Shown here piece by piece: positions 1-9,018 of a stretch of DNA of 22,726 nt. The notes beneath the pieces were generated by a model. That model saw only the letters and a list, made by a program, of their open reading frames with translations. It did no database searches and was not told where the DNA came from. The DNA lies in NCBI GenBank assembly GCA_014377905.1, contig JACMOQ010000017.1, positions 1 to 22,726 on the forward strand. The letters run 5' to 3'. Made by a program: the position numbers and the translations under genes. The number at the start of each line of letters is the position of its first letter. Within the stretch, counting starts at the first letter, position 1. This stretch comes from Acetobacteraceae bacterium. GTDB lineage: Bacteria; Pseudomonadota; Alphaproteobacteria; Acetobacterales; Acetobacteraceae.

Positions 1-205
1 AGCGCTGGCGCGCCGCACGGCGCAGCGGCTGGTGCTGGCGGCGCAGGTGGGGCTGATGCTGCGGCATGCGCCGCTGGAGGTGGCCGAGGCGTTCGTGGCG
101 AGCCGGCTCGATGCCGAGGGCGGGCGGGTCTACGGGAGCATGGCGGGGGCGGGGCTGCAGCAGCGCATTCTGGATCGGGCGTGGCCGATTTCGGCAATTC
201 CGTAA
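1..205 (+). CDS. Acyl-CoA dehydrogenase (AidB-like), C-terminal fragment
   Basis: An open frame enters from the left edge (first full codon at base 2) and stops at TAA 203-205, leaving 67 residues. The helical, Ala/Leu-rich segment, with RHAPLEVAEAFVASRL followed by a Gly-rich stretch and a final amphipathic segment, resembles the extreme C-terminus of AidB-like or isovaleryl-CoA-type acyl-CoA dehydrogenases. In those proteins a similar RHAP..VADAF.ASRL segment closes the fold. Known family members are FAD flavoproteins; the flavin and catalytic regions lie outside this window, so activity cannot be judged. It is convergent with the RND pump gene, with only 41 bases between the two stop codons, and is probably unrelated to the efflux operon. 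The main uncertainty is the short length: only the tail is visible. Confidence 0.6.
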   Translation, partial: ALARRTAQRLVLAAQVGLMLRHAPLEVAEAFVASRLDAEGGRVYGSMAGAGLQQRILDRAWPISAIP

Positions 206-209
206 ATAT

Positions 210-241
210 CGGGTGCAATAAGCGCAAGCGCATTACACCCG
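210..241. terminator. Candidate bidirectional hairpin terminator between convergent genes
   Basis: CGGGTG at 210-215 pairs with CACCCG at 236-241, and the stem continues with a 3-bp AAT/ATT block inside a one-base mismatch. It lies exactly in the 41-base gap between two convergent stop codons. There is no strong T-run on either side, so it could be a weak terminator or only a mRNA 3' stabilising hairpin. Confidence 0.4.
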
Positions 242-246
242 ACGCT

Positions 247-3200
247 TCAGGTGTGCTGCGGCTCCGCCTGCGTGACCGTCAACGGCCCGGCGCCGCTGTA
301 ACGGTCCAGGAACAGGTAGATCACCGGCGTGATGAACAGCGTGATCACCTGCGACACCAGCAGGCCGCCGACGATGGCCACGCCCAGCGGCTGGCGCAAT
401 TCGGCCCCGGCGCCCAGACCAAGCGCGATCGGTAACGCGCCCATCAGCGCAGCCAGCGTGGTCATCATGATCGGGCGAAAGCGCAGCAGGCAGGCTTCCT
501 CGATCGCCGCATCGGGGGAAATGCCCCTGGTGCGTTCGGCATCGAGGGCAAAATCGATCATCATGATGGCGTTTTTCTTCACGATACCCATCAGCAGTAC
601 CACCCCCACCAGCGCCACCAGCGACAGATCGGCGCCGACCAGCATCAGCGCCAGCACCGCGCCAATGCCGGCCGATGGCAACGTGGACAGAATGGTGATG
701 GGGTGGATGGTGCTCTCGTACAGCACCCCCAGCACAATGTAGATCACGATGATCGCAGCCAGGATCAGCCAGGGCTCGGCGGCGAGCGATTTCTGAAATT
801 CCGCCGCGTCGCCCGAAAAACTGCCCGATATGGTCGGCGGCAGATTGATCTCGCGCTCAGCGGCGGCAATCGCTTCGACCGCACCGCCAAGCGAACCGCG
901 CTGCCCAAGGTTGAAGCTGATCGTGACCGACGGAAATTGCGCTTCATGGGTGATGACAAGCGGGGCGGTGGTGCGTTCAATGCTGGCGATCGCGTTGAGC
1001 GGCACTTGCGCGCCGCCCGTGCCAGGCACCCGCAGCAGCAGCAGCGATGCCGGATCGGCCTGCCATTCGGGGGACGCTTCGAGCACGACGCGGTACTGGT
1101 TGGACTGGGCGAAGATGGTCGAAATCTGGCGCTGACCGAAGCTGTCATACAGCACATCCTGCACCATCTGCATGCTGACCCCATGCCGCATGGCCGCGTC
1201 GCGATCGACCCGCACCATCAGGCGGAAGCCCTCATTCTGTTGGTCTGAGGCGACATCGCGCAGATCAGGCAGGGCTTGCAGCTTGGCGACCAGGCGCGGG
1301 GCCCATAGCGCCAACTCGGTCGGGTCGGTGTCGATCAAGGTGTACTGAAACTGGGTGCGGCTGATGCGGGTGCCGATCTGGATGTCTTGCACCGGCTGCA
1401 GAAACACCGTCAGCCCCGGAATGGCAGCAAGTGCCGCGGTCATCCGGGTCGCGATATCCTGCGCCGACGCCCGGCCGCTATTGCGCGGTAAAAGCGCGAT
1501 GGTCAGCCGTCCGGCATTGGGGGTGGCGTTGATCGCGCCGGCGCCCACAAACGACACCACGCTCGCCACTGCCGGATCGAGCCGGACAATCTCGGCCGCC
1601 TGGCTTTGCAGCTCGGTCATTCTTTTGATCGAAATCGATTGTTCACCCTCGGTGACGACCACGATCACCCCGGTATCCTGCAACGGCAGAAATCCCTTGG
1701 GGACAATGATGTACAGCCAGGCCGTGCCCACCAGCGTCGCCACTACCACCACCAGCATGAAGCGCTGATGGCGCAATGACCAGGCGAGGCTGGATTTGTA
1801 GCCCGCCAGCATCCGATCGAACCCGCGCTCAAAGATACGCGATACTGGTCCGGGCTTGTCCTCGCCATGCGGGCGCAGCAGCCTGCCACACATCATCGGC
1901 GTCAACGTGAGCGAGATCACCGCCGAGACAATCACCGAAACCGACAGCGTGACCGCGAATTCGCTGAACAGCCGGCCGACCACGCCGGTCATGAACAGTA
2001 GCGGGATGAAGACCGCGATCAGCGACACTGTCAGCGACACAATGGTGAAGCCAATCTGGGCGGCGCCTTCATACGCGGCCTGCAACGGCGATTTGCCGTC
2101 TTCGATGTAGCGCACCACGTTCTCGATCATCACGATGGCGTCATCGACCACGAAGCCAGTGGCAACCGTCAGCGCCATCAGGCTGAGATTATTCACCCCG
2201 TAGCCAAGCAGCGACATCACCCCGAACGTGCCGACCAGCGACAGCGGCAGGGCAATGGCCGGGATCAGCGTCGCCCGCCAACTGCGCAGGAACAGATAAA
2301 TCACCCCGACCACCAGCACGATCGACAACACCAGCGTGTACTGCACGTCACGGACGCTGGCGCGGATGGTTTCGGTTCGATCGGTCACGATCGCCAGCCG
2401 GATCTGGGCGGGCATGGCGCGGCGCAGCGCGGGCAACTCGGCGTGCAATCGACGGACGGTTTCAACAATATTGGCACCGGGCTGGCGCTGGATGTCCAGC
2501 ACCACCGCCTGCTGGGCCGGCCCACCGGCGGGGTAATACCACGCCGCGGCGCGGTTATTCTCAAGCCCGCCAACAACCTCGCCCAGATCACCCAGCCGCA
2601 CCGGGGCGCCATTGCGCCACGCAATCACCAGGGTCTTATAGGCGTCGGGCGAGATAATCTGGTCGTTTGCCCCCAGCGCAATCGCTTGCCGTGGCCCGTC
2701 AAACCCACCCTTGGCGCCGTTCACGTTGGCGGCCGCGATGGCAATGCGGACATCTTCCATCGACAACCCATAACCGGCGAGCCTGCCCGGATCGACCCGA
2801 ACCCGCACCGCCGGCTTCATGTTGCCCTGCACCGAGACCTTGCCGACGCCATCGATTTCCGACAGTTTCGGTTGCAGCAACGTATCAGCGGCGTCCGACA
2901 CCCGATCGATGGTCAGCGCATCCGACGTCAGCGCCAGCGACAGGATCGGCGCATCGGCCGGGTTCACTTTCGCATAGACCGGCGGGTATGGCAGGTTCTG
3001 CGGCAACGTCCCCGCCGATGCGTTGGTCGCGGCCTGCACGTCCTGGGCGGCGCTGTCGATATTGCGGGCCAGGGAAAACTGTAAGGTAATCTGGCTGATG
3101 CCTTCCGACGATGTCGAGGTCATCGTGGTCAACCCCTGGATCTGGCCGAACTGGCGTTCCAGGCTGGCAGTAATCAGGTTTGCGACAACTTCCGGGCTTG

Positions 3201-3360
3201 CACCGGGGAGTTGTGTGGTGATCTGGATGGTCGGGAAATCCACCTGCGGCAGCGCCGAGACCGGCAATGCGCGGTAGCCGAGAATGCCGCTCAGCAGCAG
3301 CGCCACCGCGAGCAACGATGTCGCGATCGGGCGGGCAATAAACGGGGCGGAGATGTTCAT
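247..3360 (-). CDS. RND-family multidrug efflux pump, inner-membrane transporter (HAE1/MdtB-MuxB type)
   Basis: A full-length RND transporter of 1037 residues, the usual size for HAE1 proteins. It is the proton-driven inner-membrane pump of a tripartite efflux complex. The N-terminal transmembrane helix (about residues 10-30) is followed by a first periplasmic porter domain with the SALPQVDFPTI segment. Transmembrane helices follow with the proton-relay pair D406-D407 (GFVVDDAIVMIENV), then a second periplasmic domain and C-terminal helices with the relay lysines K928-K929 (GIVKKNAIMMIDF). I chose the ATG at 3360 because it gives the standard MNISAPFIARPIA N-terminus and begins one base after the stop of the upstream fusion-protein gene. 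The upstream alternative at 3411 would overlap that gene by about 50 bases. It resembles MdtB/MdtC and MuxB/MuxC, but only one RND subunit is present, so it is presumably a homotrimer. Substrates are unknown. Confidence 0.93.
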   Translation of the reverse strand: MNISAPFIARPIATSLLAVALLLSGILGYRALPVSALPQVDFPTIQITTQLPGASPEVVANLITASLERQFGQIQGLTTMTSTSSEGISQITLQFSLARNIDSAAQDVQAATNASAGTLPQNLPYPPVYAKVNPADAPILSLALTSDALTIDRVSDAADTLLQPKLSEIDGVGKVSVQGNMKPAVRVRVDPGRLAGYGLSMEDVRIAIAAANVNGAKGGFDGPRQAIALGANDQIISPDAYKTLVIAWRNGAPVRLGDLGEVVGGLENNRAAAWYYPAGGPAQQAVVLDIQRQPGANIVETVRRLHAELPALRRAMPAQIRLAIVTDRTETIRASVRDVQYTLVLSIVLVVGVIYLFLRSWRATLIPAIALPLSLVGTFGVMSLLGYGVNNLSLMALTVATGFVVDDAIVMIENVVRYIEDGKSPLQAAYEGAAQIGFTIVSLTVSLIAVFIPLLFMTGVVGRLFSEFAVTLSVSVIVSAVISLTLTPMMCGRLLRPHGEDKPGPVSRIFERGFDRMLAGYKSSLAWSLRHQRFMLVVVVATLVGTAWLYIIVPKGFLPLQDTGVIVVVTEGEQSISIKRMTELQSQAAEIVRLDPAVASVVSFVGAGAINATPNAGRLTIALLPRNSGRASAQDIATRMTAALAAIPGLTVFLQPVQDIQIGTRISRTQFQYTLIDTDPTELALWAPRLVAKLQALPDLRDVASDQQNEGFRLMVRVDRDAAMRHGVSMQMVQDVLYDSFGQRQISTIFAQSNQYRVVLEASPEWQADPASLLLLRVPGTGGAQVPLNAIASIERTTAPLVITHEAQFPSVTISFNLGQRGSLGGAVEAIAAAEREINLPPTISGSFSGDAAEFQKSLAAEPWLILAAIIVIYIVLGVLYESTIHPITILSTLPSAGIGAVLALMLVGADLSLVALVGVVLLMGIVKKNAIMMIDFALDAERTRGISPDAAIEEACLLRFRPIMMTTLAALMGALPIALGLGAGAELRQPLGVAIVGGLLVSQVITLFITPVIYLFLDRYSGAGPLTVTQAEPQHT

Positions 3361-3361
3361 G

Positions 3362-4615
3362 TCACGGGGCTGCTGCCGGACGCTGCCCGCCCGCCGGCGC
3401 AACGGCGACAACCTTGCTGCCCTCAGACAGCCGGGCGGCGCCGTCGATTACGACTCGTTCCCCGGGCTTAAGGCCCTCGGCGATGATCGCAAGGTTCAAT
3501 TCCTCGTGCCCGACCGTCACCGGGCGGCGCGATGCGATGCCGGTCTCGGTCACCACATAAACAAAAGTGCCACGCGGGCCGCGTTGCAACGCCACCGGTG
3601 GCACCACCGTGGCGTTTTGCCAGACCCGGGTTTGCAGCCGCACTGTCACAAACGCGCCGGGCCAGAGCTTGAGGTCATCGTTCGGGAAGCTCGCCTTCAG
3701 CTTGACGGTGCCAGTCGCCGGATCGACTTGATTGTCCAGCACCGTTAGCGTGCCCTGGTCCAGCACGGGGCGTTCGGTGGTTGGCGCATTGTTTTGCGGC
3801 AAGGCAAGGATTGTCACCGGCCCCGCCTGGATGGCCGCGGCAATTACCGGCAAGGCTTGCTGGGGCAGGGTGAACAGCACCGAAATCGGCTTCAAGGTTG
3901 CCAGCACCACCAGGCCGGTAACGTCGGACGCGCGGACGATATTGCCGGCATCGACCAGACGAATGCCCGCCCGCCCCGAAATTGGCGCCACGATTGTGGT
4001 GTAGCCAAGCTGGGTCCGGGCATTGTCGATCTGCGCCTGATCGGCCGCGACCTGGGCGGTCAACTGCGCGACCAGAGCGCGCGAGGTATCGGCTTGCTGG
4101 GCCGAGGTATAGGCGGTGGCCGCAAGCTTGGCGTAGCGCGCGGCATCGACCTTTGCGTTGGCCAAGGTCGCCTCGTCCTGGGCTTTTTTCGCGCTCACCT
4201 GATCAAGCGTCGCCTGATACAATCGCGGATCGATCCGGGCCAGCACATCGCCGGCCTTGACGGTCTGGCCTTCGGTGAAGCGCACTTCCAACAGCGCGCC
4301 ATCGACCTGTGGTTTGACCGTGACATTGGCTGACGCCTGGGCGGTGCCAAGCCCGTCAAGATAAATTGGCACGTCACGCATTTCGGCCGGGGCGACCACG
4401 ACAGGGATAAGCGTCGGGGTCCGCCGCCCGACCGCTGGTGCAGCCGAGACAGCGGCTTGCGGCACCGGCGGCACATAGGCGATACCCACCCTTGGCAGAA
4501 AATTGCCAGCCATACCCTGCACCGATGCCATTTGGCTCGGGTTGTATAACAACCAGCCATAGACCCCGCCGGCCAACAGCGCCGCGATCAGCAACAAAAT
4601 CATTATGCGACGCAT
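3362..4615 (-). CDS. RND efflux membrane fusion protein (MdtA-like periplasmic adaptor)
   Basis: The 417-residue protein has an N-terminal hydrophobic anchor (about residues 4-24) and a Pro/Ala-rich linker. The HlyD/AcrA-like body then shows the first lipoyl half (VKPQVDGALLEVRFTEGQTV), an alpha-helical hairpin rich in Ala/Gln/Lys (about residues 130-200), the returning lipoyl half (TTIVAPISGRAGIRLVDAGN), beta-barrel and membrane-proximal domains. It is the adaptor that bridges the RND pump and the outer-membrane channel. The ATG at 4615 directly follows the TAG of the NodT gene with no intervening base, and its own stop lies one base before the RND start. All three genes are therefore likely translated from one mRNA. 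The C-terminus ends in a short Ala/Pro tail. No lipobox cysteine is seen, so it is probably anchored by the N-terminal helix. Confidence 0.92.
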   Translation of the reverse strand: MRRIMILLLIAALLAGGVYGWLLYNPSQMASVQGMAGNFLPRVGIAYVPPVPQAAVSAAPAVGRRTPTLIPVVVAPAEMRDVPIYLDGLGTAQASANVTVKPQVDGALLEVRFTEGQTVKAGDVLARIDPRLYQATLDQVSAKKAQDEATLANAKVDAARYAKLAATAYTSAQQADTSRALVAQLTAQVAADQAQIDNARTQLGYTTIVAPISGRAGIRLVDAGNIVRASDVTGLVVLATLKPISVLFTLPQQALPVIAAAIQAGPVTILALPQNNAPTTERPVLDQGTLTVLDNQVDPATGTVKLKASFPNDDLKLWPGAFVTVRLQTRVWQNATVVPPVALQRGPRGTFVYVVTETGIASRRPVTVGHEELNLAIIAEGLKPGERVVIDGAARLSEGSKVVAVAPAGGQRPAAAP

Positions 4616-6046
4616 CTAGGCAGCTTCCTGTGAAATCTCGCCCTTGGACCAGCCGCCGCCGAGGGCCTTGTAAAGCGATAATAATGCCTGAAACCGCGCC
4701 AGCCGCACCTGGGCCAGCAGATCAAGATTGTTAAAAAGGGTCGTCTGCGCCTGCAACGCGGTCACAATATCAACCGTGCCGGCCAAAAGCTGGGCGCGGG
4801 CAATGTCGGCGGCGCGCTGGGCAATGGCGACCGCATCGCGCACCAGGGCTTCCTGTTCGGTGGTGAAGGCATACGCGGTGATGCCATTTTCGACATCTGT
4901 GAAGCCCTGCACGACCGCCTTGCGATAATCGGCGAGCAATTCTTCGTACCGGGCGCGGGCAAATTCCAGGCTGGCGCGACGTTGGCCGTTATCGAAGATC
5001 GACTGGGTCGCCGATGCCACCGCGCTGGCGAACAGCGAACCCGGACCGAACAGCACCGGCAAGGCGATGTTCTGCCAGCCGGCACTGCCGCTCAGGCTGA
5101 TTTGCGGGAAAAAGGCAGCGCGGGCCACCGTGACGTTGGCGCCTTGCGCCGCCAGTTGCGCCTCAGCCGAGGCAATATCGGGCCGCCGCGTAAGCAGCGA
5201 TGACGGCGTGCCAGGACTGATCTCCGGCAAAGACAACGTGATCAAGGTACCTGGCTGCACCGCCACCCGCGATGGCGGTCGGCCTGTCAGAATGCCAAGA
5301 TTATTGATCTGCTGCTGCATCTGATTGCGAAAATTCGGCTGCTGGGCCCGCAAGCCGGCGACCAGGGCACCTTGTTGGGCGATGTCGAGCTGGGATGCGG
5401 TGCCGACCGACTCGCGGGCCTGGATCGCGGCCAGGATCTGCTCGGCATCACGCAAATTGCGGGTCGAGACATCGAGCCGGTCCTGCAATGCCAGCGCCTG
5501 AAACCACGTCGAGGCAACTGCGGCAACCACCGAAAGCGCAACACTTTGCTGATCGAAGCGGCTGGCCAAAGCCGTTGCCTGGGCGGCATCCCGCCCCCCG
5601 CTCACCCGGCCCCAGAAGTCGAGTTCCCAACTGACTGTCGGTGTCAGCGAATAGCTGCGGGTTTCATAATAGACCCCGGTCGGGCTGGCGCCGGCAGTGC
5701 CAACTCTACGGGTCAGCGAATTGCGGTTCCAGCTCTCCCGGCCCTGGACGGAAACCGACGGCAGCAGCGGCGCCCCGGCGATCGCTGCCTGCGCATCGGC
5801 CTGGCGGACCCGGGCCACCGCGACGGCAAGATCGAAATTCTCTGCCCGTGCGTCGGCAATCAATCCGTTCAGTTCGGCCGATCCAAAGCCGCGCCACCAG
5901 TCTGCGCCCGGCCATGCGGTGGCGGCACTTGCCGAGGTCGCACGGTAGGCAGCCGGCACCTCAAGCGCGGCATCCGGCGAAGGAGCTCGCGTGCAGCCGG
6001 TGAGCAAGGCACCGAGGCCGGTGAGCGTGGCGCGACGGTTAATCAT
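4616..6046 (-). CDS. NodT-family outer-membrane efflux lipoprotein
   Basis: This 476-residue outer-membrane factor is first in the efflux operon and should form the trimeric exit duct of the RND complex. A signal peptide ends in a lipobox, LLTGC, with the lipidated cysteine at residue 18 followed by Thr, which fits outer-membrane sorting. The mature protein shows the two repeated TolC-type segments: GADWWRGFGSAELNGLI, SVSWELDFWGRVSGGRDA and RRPDIASAEAQLAAQGANV are characteristic of the NodT family. Length is typical. An AGGA-like ribosome-binding site lies about six bases upstream of the ATG at 6046 on the minus strand. The signal peptide carries adjacent arginines (NRR), which may be chance or a Tat-like feature. 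The gene is divergent from the first Liv importer across a 272-base gap. Confidence 0.92.
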   Translation of the reverse strand: MINRRATLTGLGALLTGCTRAPSPDAALEVPAAYRATSASAATAWPGADWWRGFGSAELNGLIADARAENFDLAVAVARVRQADAQAAIAGAPLLPSVSVQGRESWNRNSLTRRVGTAGASPTGVYYETRSYSLTPTVSWELDFWGRVSGGRDAAQATALASRFDQQSVALSVVAAVASTWFQALALQDRLDVSTRNLRDAEQILAAIQARESVGTASQLDIAQQGALVAGLRAQQPNFRNQMQQQINNLGILTGRPPSRVAVQPGTLITLSLPEISPGTPSSLLTRRPDIASAEAQLAAQGANVTVARAAFFPQISLSGSAGWQNIALPVLFGPGSLFASAVASATQSIFDNGQRRASLEFARARYEELLADYRKAVVQGFTDVENGITAYAFTTEQEALVRDAVAIAQRAADIARAQLLAGTVDIVTALQAQTTLFNNLDLLAQVRLARFQALLSLYKALGGGWSKGEISQEAA

Positions 6047-6318
6047 GCGATCCTGTGCGGAAGCGGAATTTCGCCCAGCTTATAGAAGGAGAATGCTGTC
6101 TTGGGGATGGCCTATTTATTGCCCGGCGGCCACTCCGGTCAAACGACCGAGCCGATCCCGCCATGTCATCTAAAGTTCGTCAGCGCACAATTCCACCAGA
6201 TTTCGTGCTCGCATGATTGTTACACGTCTTGCGCTCCCGTGGGCGATATGCAAATCAGCCGCATCTGAGTTGCCCTGGCAGATGCCAGAGCCAACAATCC
6301 ACTAAAATAGAGGGGAAG
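6047..6318. other. Divergent intergenic region between efflux operon and first Liv importer
   Basis: The 272 bases should hold two outward promoters. On the minus strand a TATAAG element with an AGGAT ribosome-binding site lies before the NodT start, but no convincing -35 hexamer is placed at the right distance. On the plus strand AGAGGGGAAG directly precedes livG. A dyad at 6275-6288 is listed separately. I see no regulator gene and no further ORF that I can support. Confidence 0.5.
6275..6288. promoter_or_regulatory. Inverted repeat upstream of first livG (candidate operator or leader hairpin)
   Basis: CTGGCA at 6275-6280 and TGCCAG at 6283-6288 form a perfect 6-bp dyad with a 2-base spacer. 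Imperfect flanking symmetry (TTGC on the left, GCCAA on the right) extends it to about 6270-6294. It lies 30 bases before the livG start codon, where a repressor site or a small mRNA hairpin would be plausible. No matching regulator is identified nearby. Confidence 0.35.
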
Positions 6319-7077
6319 ATGCGCGTGGCCGAGGCCATCCTGGAGACATCCGGCTTGACGAAAGAGTTTCGTGGCTTTGTCGCTGTGGATGGCGTGGATC
6401 TGCGCGTGCAACCCGGCACCATCCATGCGCTGATCGGTCCGAATGGTGCGGGCAAGACCACCTGCTTCAACCTGCTGACGAAGTTCCTGCAACCAACCCG
6501 CGGCACCATCCACTACAAAGGCCGCGACATTACCAAGCTGGCGGCAGCCGACATCGCCCGCCTTGGTCTGGTGCGCAGCTTTCAGATCTCGGCGGTGTTT
6601 CCGCATCTAACGGTGTTGGAAAATGTTCGCCTCGCGTTGCAACGCGCGCGCGGTGGCAGCTTTGATTTCTGGCGCTCGGAGAAGGTGCTGCACGTTTTTG
6701 ACGACCGCGCCCGTGTGCTGCTCGAAGATGTCGGGCTCACCGATTACATCAACGAAACCGCCGTCGAACTGCCCTATGGTCGCAAGCGCGCGCTGGAAAT
6801 CGCCACCACCCTGGCACTCGATCCGGAAATGCTGCTGCTTGATGAACCAACCGCCGGCATGACCCACGAGGACGTTGACCGCACAGTGGCGTTGATCAAG
6901 CGCATCCGCACCAACCGAACCATTTTGATGGTTGAACATAATCTGTCAGTGGTCGAAGGCCTGTGCGACACCATCACCGTGCTTACCCGCGGCAGTGTGC
7001 TGGCCGAGGGCGACTACGCCACGGTGTCGAAAAATCCGGAAGTGATCGCCGCCTATCTGGGGACCCCCGATGTCTGA
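6319..7077 (+). CDS. livG: Liv-type ABC importer ATPase 1 (LivG-like)
   Basis: A cytoplasmic nucleotide-binding subunit of 252 residues for a hydrophobic-amino-acid-type (HAAT) importer. It shows Walker A GPNGAGKT at residues 40-47, Q-loop Q89, signature LPYGRKRALE from residue 151, Walker B MLLLDEP at 171-177 and switch histidine H207 (MVEHN). The signature reads LPYG rather than LSGGQ, a variant common in LivG proteins, so it is not a defect. The C-terminal NPEVIAAYLG motif is the typical LivG tail. I chose the ATG at 6319 because AGAGGGGAAG lies directly before it; an upstream in-frame start at 6217 would add 34 residues lacking family resemblance. It overlaps the next ATPase gene by eight bases, indicating translational coupling. 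The livG name marks family and position; leucine transport itself is not shown. Confidence 0.9.
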   Translation: MRVAEAILETSGLTKEFRGFVAVDGVDLRVQPGTIHALIGPNGAGKTTCFNLLTKFLQPTRGTIHYKGRDITKLAAADIARLGLVRSFQISAVFPHLTVLENVRLALQRARGGSFDFWRSEKVLHVFDDRARVLLEDVGLTDYINETAVELPYGRKRALEIATTLALDPEMLLLDEPTAGMTHEDVDRTVALIKRIRTNRTILMVEHNLSVVEGLCDTITVLTRGSVLAEGDYATVSKNPEVIAAYLGTPDV

Positions 7078-7777
7078 TGCAGCGATGCTGACCGTGCAGG
7101 GTCTAAATGCCTGGTACGGCGAAAGCCATATCCTGCATGGCGTGGATTTCGAGGTCCGTGCCGGCGAAGTGGTGACATTGCTCGGCCGCAACGGCGCCGG
7201 CAAAACCACGACGATGAAATCGATCATGGGTCTGGTCGGCCGACGCGCCGGCTCGATCCGGTATAATGGCGCCGAAATCACCACGCTCCGCCCCGACCAG
7301 ATCGGCCGCCGCGGCATCGCACTGTGCCCCGAGGAACGTGGCATTTTCGCCAGCCTCGATGTCACCGAAAACCTGATGCTGCCGCCGAAAATCGCCGATG
7401 GCGGTCTCGACCTGCCGACGATTTACGCGTTGTTCCCCAATCTCAAGGAACGCGCGAAAAGCCAAGGCACCAAGCTGTCGGGCGGCGAGCAGCAAATGTT
7501 GGCAATCGCCCGCATCCTGCGCACCGGCGCGAAATTGCTTCTGCTCGATGAACCGACCGAGGGTCTGGCCCCGGTCATCGTCCAGCAGATCGGCCGGATG
7601 ATCCGCGAAATCAAGCAGCGCGGCTTCACCGTGTTGTTGGTGGAACAGAACTTCCACTTCGCTTCCACCGTCGCTGACCGCCATTACGTGATGGAACATG
7701 GCAAGGTCATCGACATGATCCCCAATTCCGAAATCTCGTCCAACATGGACAAGCTGCACGACTATCTTGGCGTCTGA
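7070..7777 (+). CDS. livF: Liv-type ABC importer ATPase 2 (LivF-like)
   Basis: The second cytoplasmic ATPase of the first importer, 235 residues, usual LivF length. Walker A GRNGAGKT is at residues 39-46, the canonical signature LSGGEQQ at 136-142 and Walker B LLLLDEP at 156-162. The switch histidine position is a glutamine (VEQN, Q193), as is normal for LivF; in the known heterodimer LivG supplies the histidine. The EERGIF.SLDVTENL segment is typical of LivF. The start codon lies inside the end of livG, and the binding-protein gene follows 22 bases after the stop, so all are probably on one transcript. Confidence 0.9.
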   Translation: MSDAAMLTVQGLNAWYGESHILHGVDFEVRAGEVVTLLGRNGAGKTTTMKSIMGLVGRRAGSIRYNGAEITTLRPDQIGRRGIALCPEERGIFASLDVTENLMLPPKIADGGLDLPTIYALFPNLKERAKSQGTKLSGGEQQMLAIARILRTGAKLLLLDEPTEGLAPVIVQQIGRMIREIKQRGFTVLLVEQNFHFASTVADRHYVMEHGKVIDMIPNSEISSNMDKLHDYLGV

Positions 7778-7799
7778 CTTCAACCCGAGGAGGCCGATG

Positions 7800-9008
7800 A
7801 TGCATATTTCTCGCCGCGCTCTGTTAGGTACTGTTGCCGCCGCTGGCATGTCGTCTCGCGCCGGCGCCCAGACGCCGACGATCAAGTTCGGCGTGCTAAC
7901 TGATATGTCGGGTCCCTATCAGAACGTCGCCGGACCTGGCGCGACCATCGCCGCCCAGATGGCGATGGCCGAGTTCAAAGCCGCCGGCTTCAATGTCGAA
8001 GTCGTGTCCGCCGATCATCAGAACAAGCCCGATGTCGGTGTCGCAATTGTGCGGCAGTGGTTTGATCGCGACGGAGTCGATGTTATCCTCGAAGTTGCCA
8101 ACTCGGCTGTAACGTTGGCCGTGCAGGGTGTTGCCAAGGAAAAGAACAAAGTGTTCCTCGCGTCCGGTGCGGCATCGTCGGACGTTACCGGCGCCGCCTG
8201 CAACGCCAACACCATCCATTGGGTGTACGACACATTCATGCTGGCCAAGTCGACGGGTGGCGCGATGGTGAAGGCCGGCGGCGATAGCTGGTTCTTCTTG
8301 ACCGCCGATTACGCCTTCGGCCATGCGCTGGAACGCGATGTCGGCAATTTCGTCAAAGACGCCGGCGGCAAGGTGATGGGCGCGGTGCGTACGCCGTTCC
8401 CCGGCACGACCGATTTCTCGGCGTTCCTGCTGCAAGCCCAGGCTTCGGGCGCAAAAGTGCTTGGCCTTGCCAATGCCGGGACTGATACAATCAACAGCAT
8501 CAAGCAGGCCAGAGAATTTGGCATCAAGATGCGCCTCGCCGGATTGCTGGTGTTCCTGTCAGACGTGCACTCGCTCGGCCTCGAGATCTGCCAGGGTCTG
8601 GCGCTGACCGAAAGCTTCTACTGGGATCTCAACCCCGCCACCCGCGCGTTCTCGGATCGCTTCATTGCCAAGGCCCCTGGCAAGCGGCCAACAATGGTCC
8701 AGGCCGGGACCTATTCCAGTGCGCTCCACTACCTCAAAGTCGCGTCCGCAATGGGTCCGGCGCAGGCCAAACTCGATGGGGCTGCAACCGTCGCCCGCCT
8801 CAAAGCCACGCCGACCGACGATGAATGCTTTGGCAAGGGTTCGATCCGTATCGACGGCCGCAAAATCCACCCGAGCTATTTGTTTGAAGTGAAGAAGCCG
8901 TCGGAAACCAAGGGCGCGTGGGATTACTACAAGCTGATCGGCACCACACCGGCCGAAGATGCGTTTCGCCCGCTCAATGCCGGCAATTGCCCACTCGTTA
9001 AAGTTTAA
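7800..9008 (+). CDS. Periplasmic substrate-binding protein of Liv-type importer, copy A
   Basis: A 402-residue type I periplasmic binding protein (HAAT family) that should capture the substrate for the LivHMGF channel. The N-terminus HISRRALLGTVAAAG...AGAQT is a signal peptide with a twin-arginine-like core and probable cleavage after the AGA-Q region. The mature protein opens with the family's IKFGVLTDMSGPYQ strand. Start choice: GAGGAGG at 7787-7793 gives a good 6-base spacing to the ATG at 7800, although the ATG at 7797 is also possible; a longer frame from 7767 lacks a signal-peptide N-region. It is followed 10 bases later by a clear paralogue. By eye about two thirds of residues are shared, with near identity from the STGGAMVKAGGDSWFF segment to SDVHSLGLE. 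The ligand is unknown; the segment SADHQNKPDVG recurs in HAAT binding proteins annotated for diverse carboxylates as well as amino acids. Confidence 0.88.
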   Translation: MHISRRALLGTVAAAGMSSRAGAQTPTIKFGVLTDMSGPYQNVAGPGATIAAQMAMAEFKAAGFNVEVVSADHQNKPDVGVAIVRQWFDRDGVDVILEVANSAVTLAVQGVAKEKNKVFLASGAASSDVTGAACNANTIHWVYDTFMLAKSTGGAMVKAGGDSWFFLTADYAFGHALERDVGNFVKDAGGKVMGAVRTPFPGTTDFSAFLLQAQASGAKVLGLANAGTDTINSIKQAREFGIKMRLAGLLVFLSDVHSLGLEICQGLALTESFYWDLNPATRAFSDRFIAKAPGKRPTMVQAGTYSSALHYLKVASAMGPAQAKLDGAATVARLKATPTDDECFGKGSIRIDGRKIHPSYLFEVKKPSETKGAWDYYKLIGTTPAEDAFRPLNAGNCPLVKV

Positions 9009-9018
9009 GGAAACATTG

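Noticed and set aside
2443..3084. Long plus-strand open frames opposite the RND, fusion-protein and NodT genes
   Set aside because: They are antisense shadows of GC-rich coding sequence; their translations are Arg/Pro/His-rich with no domain, and the minus-strand genes have clear family motifs.
247..6046. Single RND pump with MdtA-like adaptor as a broken two-pump MdtABC system
   Set aside because: The three genes are directly abutting with no remnant of a second pump, and single-RND operons with this gene order are common.
6469..6480. Non-canonical LivG signature LPYG as a possible defect
   Set aside because: Both livG copies carry it and it is a frequent variant in LivG ATPases; all other nucleotide-binding motifs are intact.
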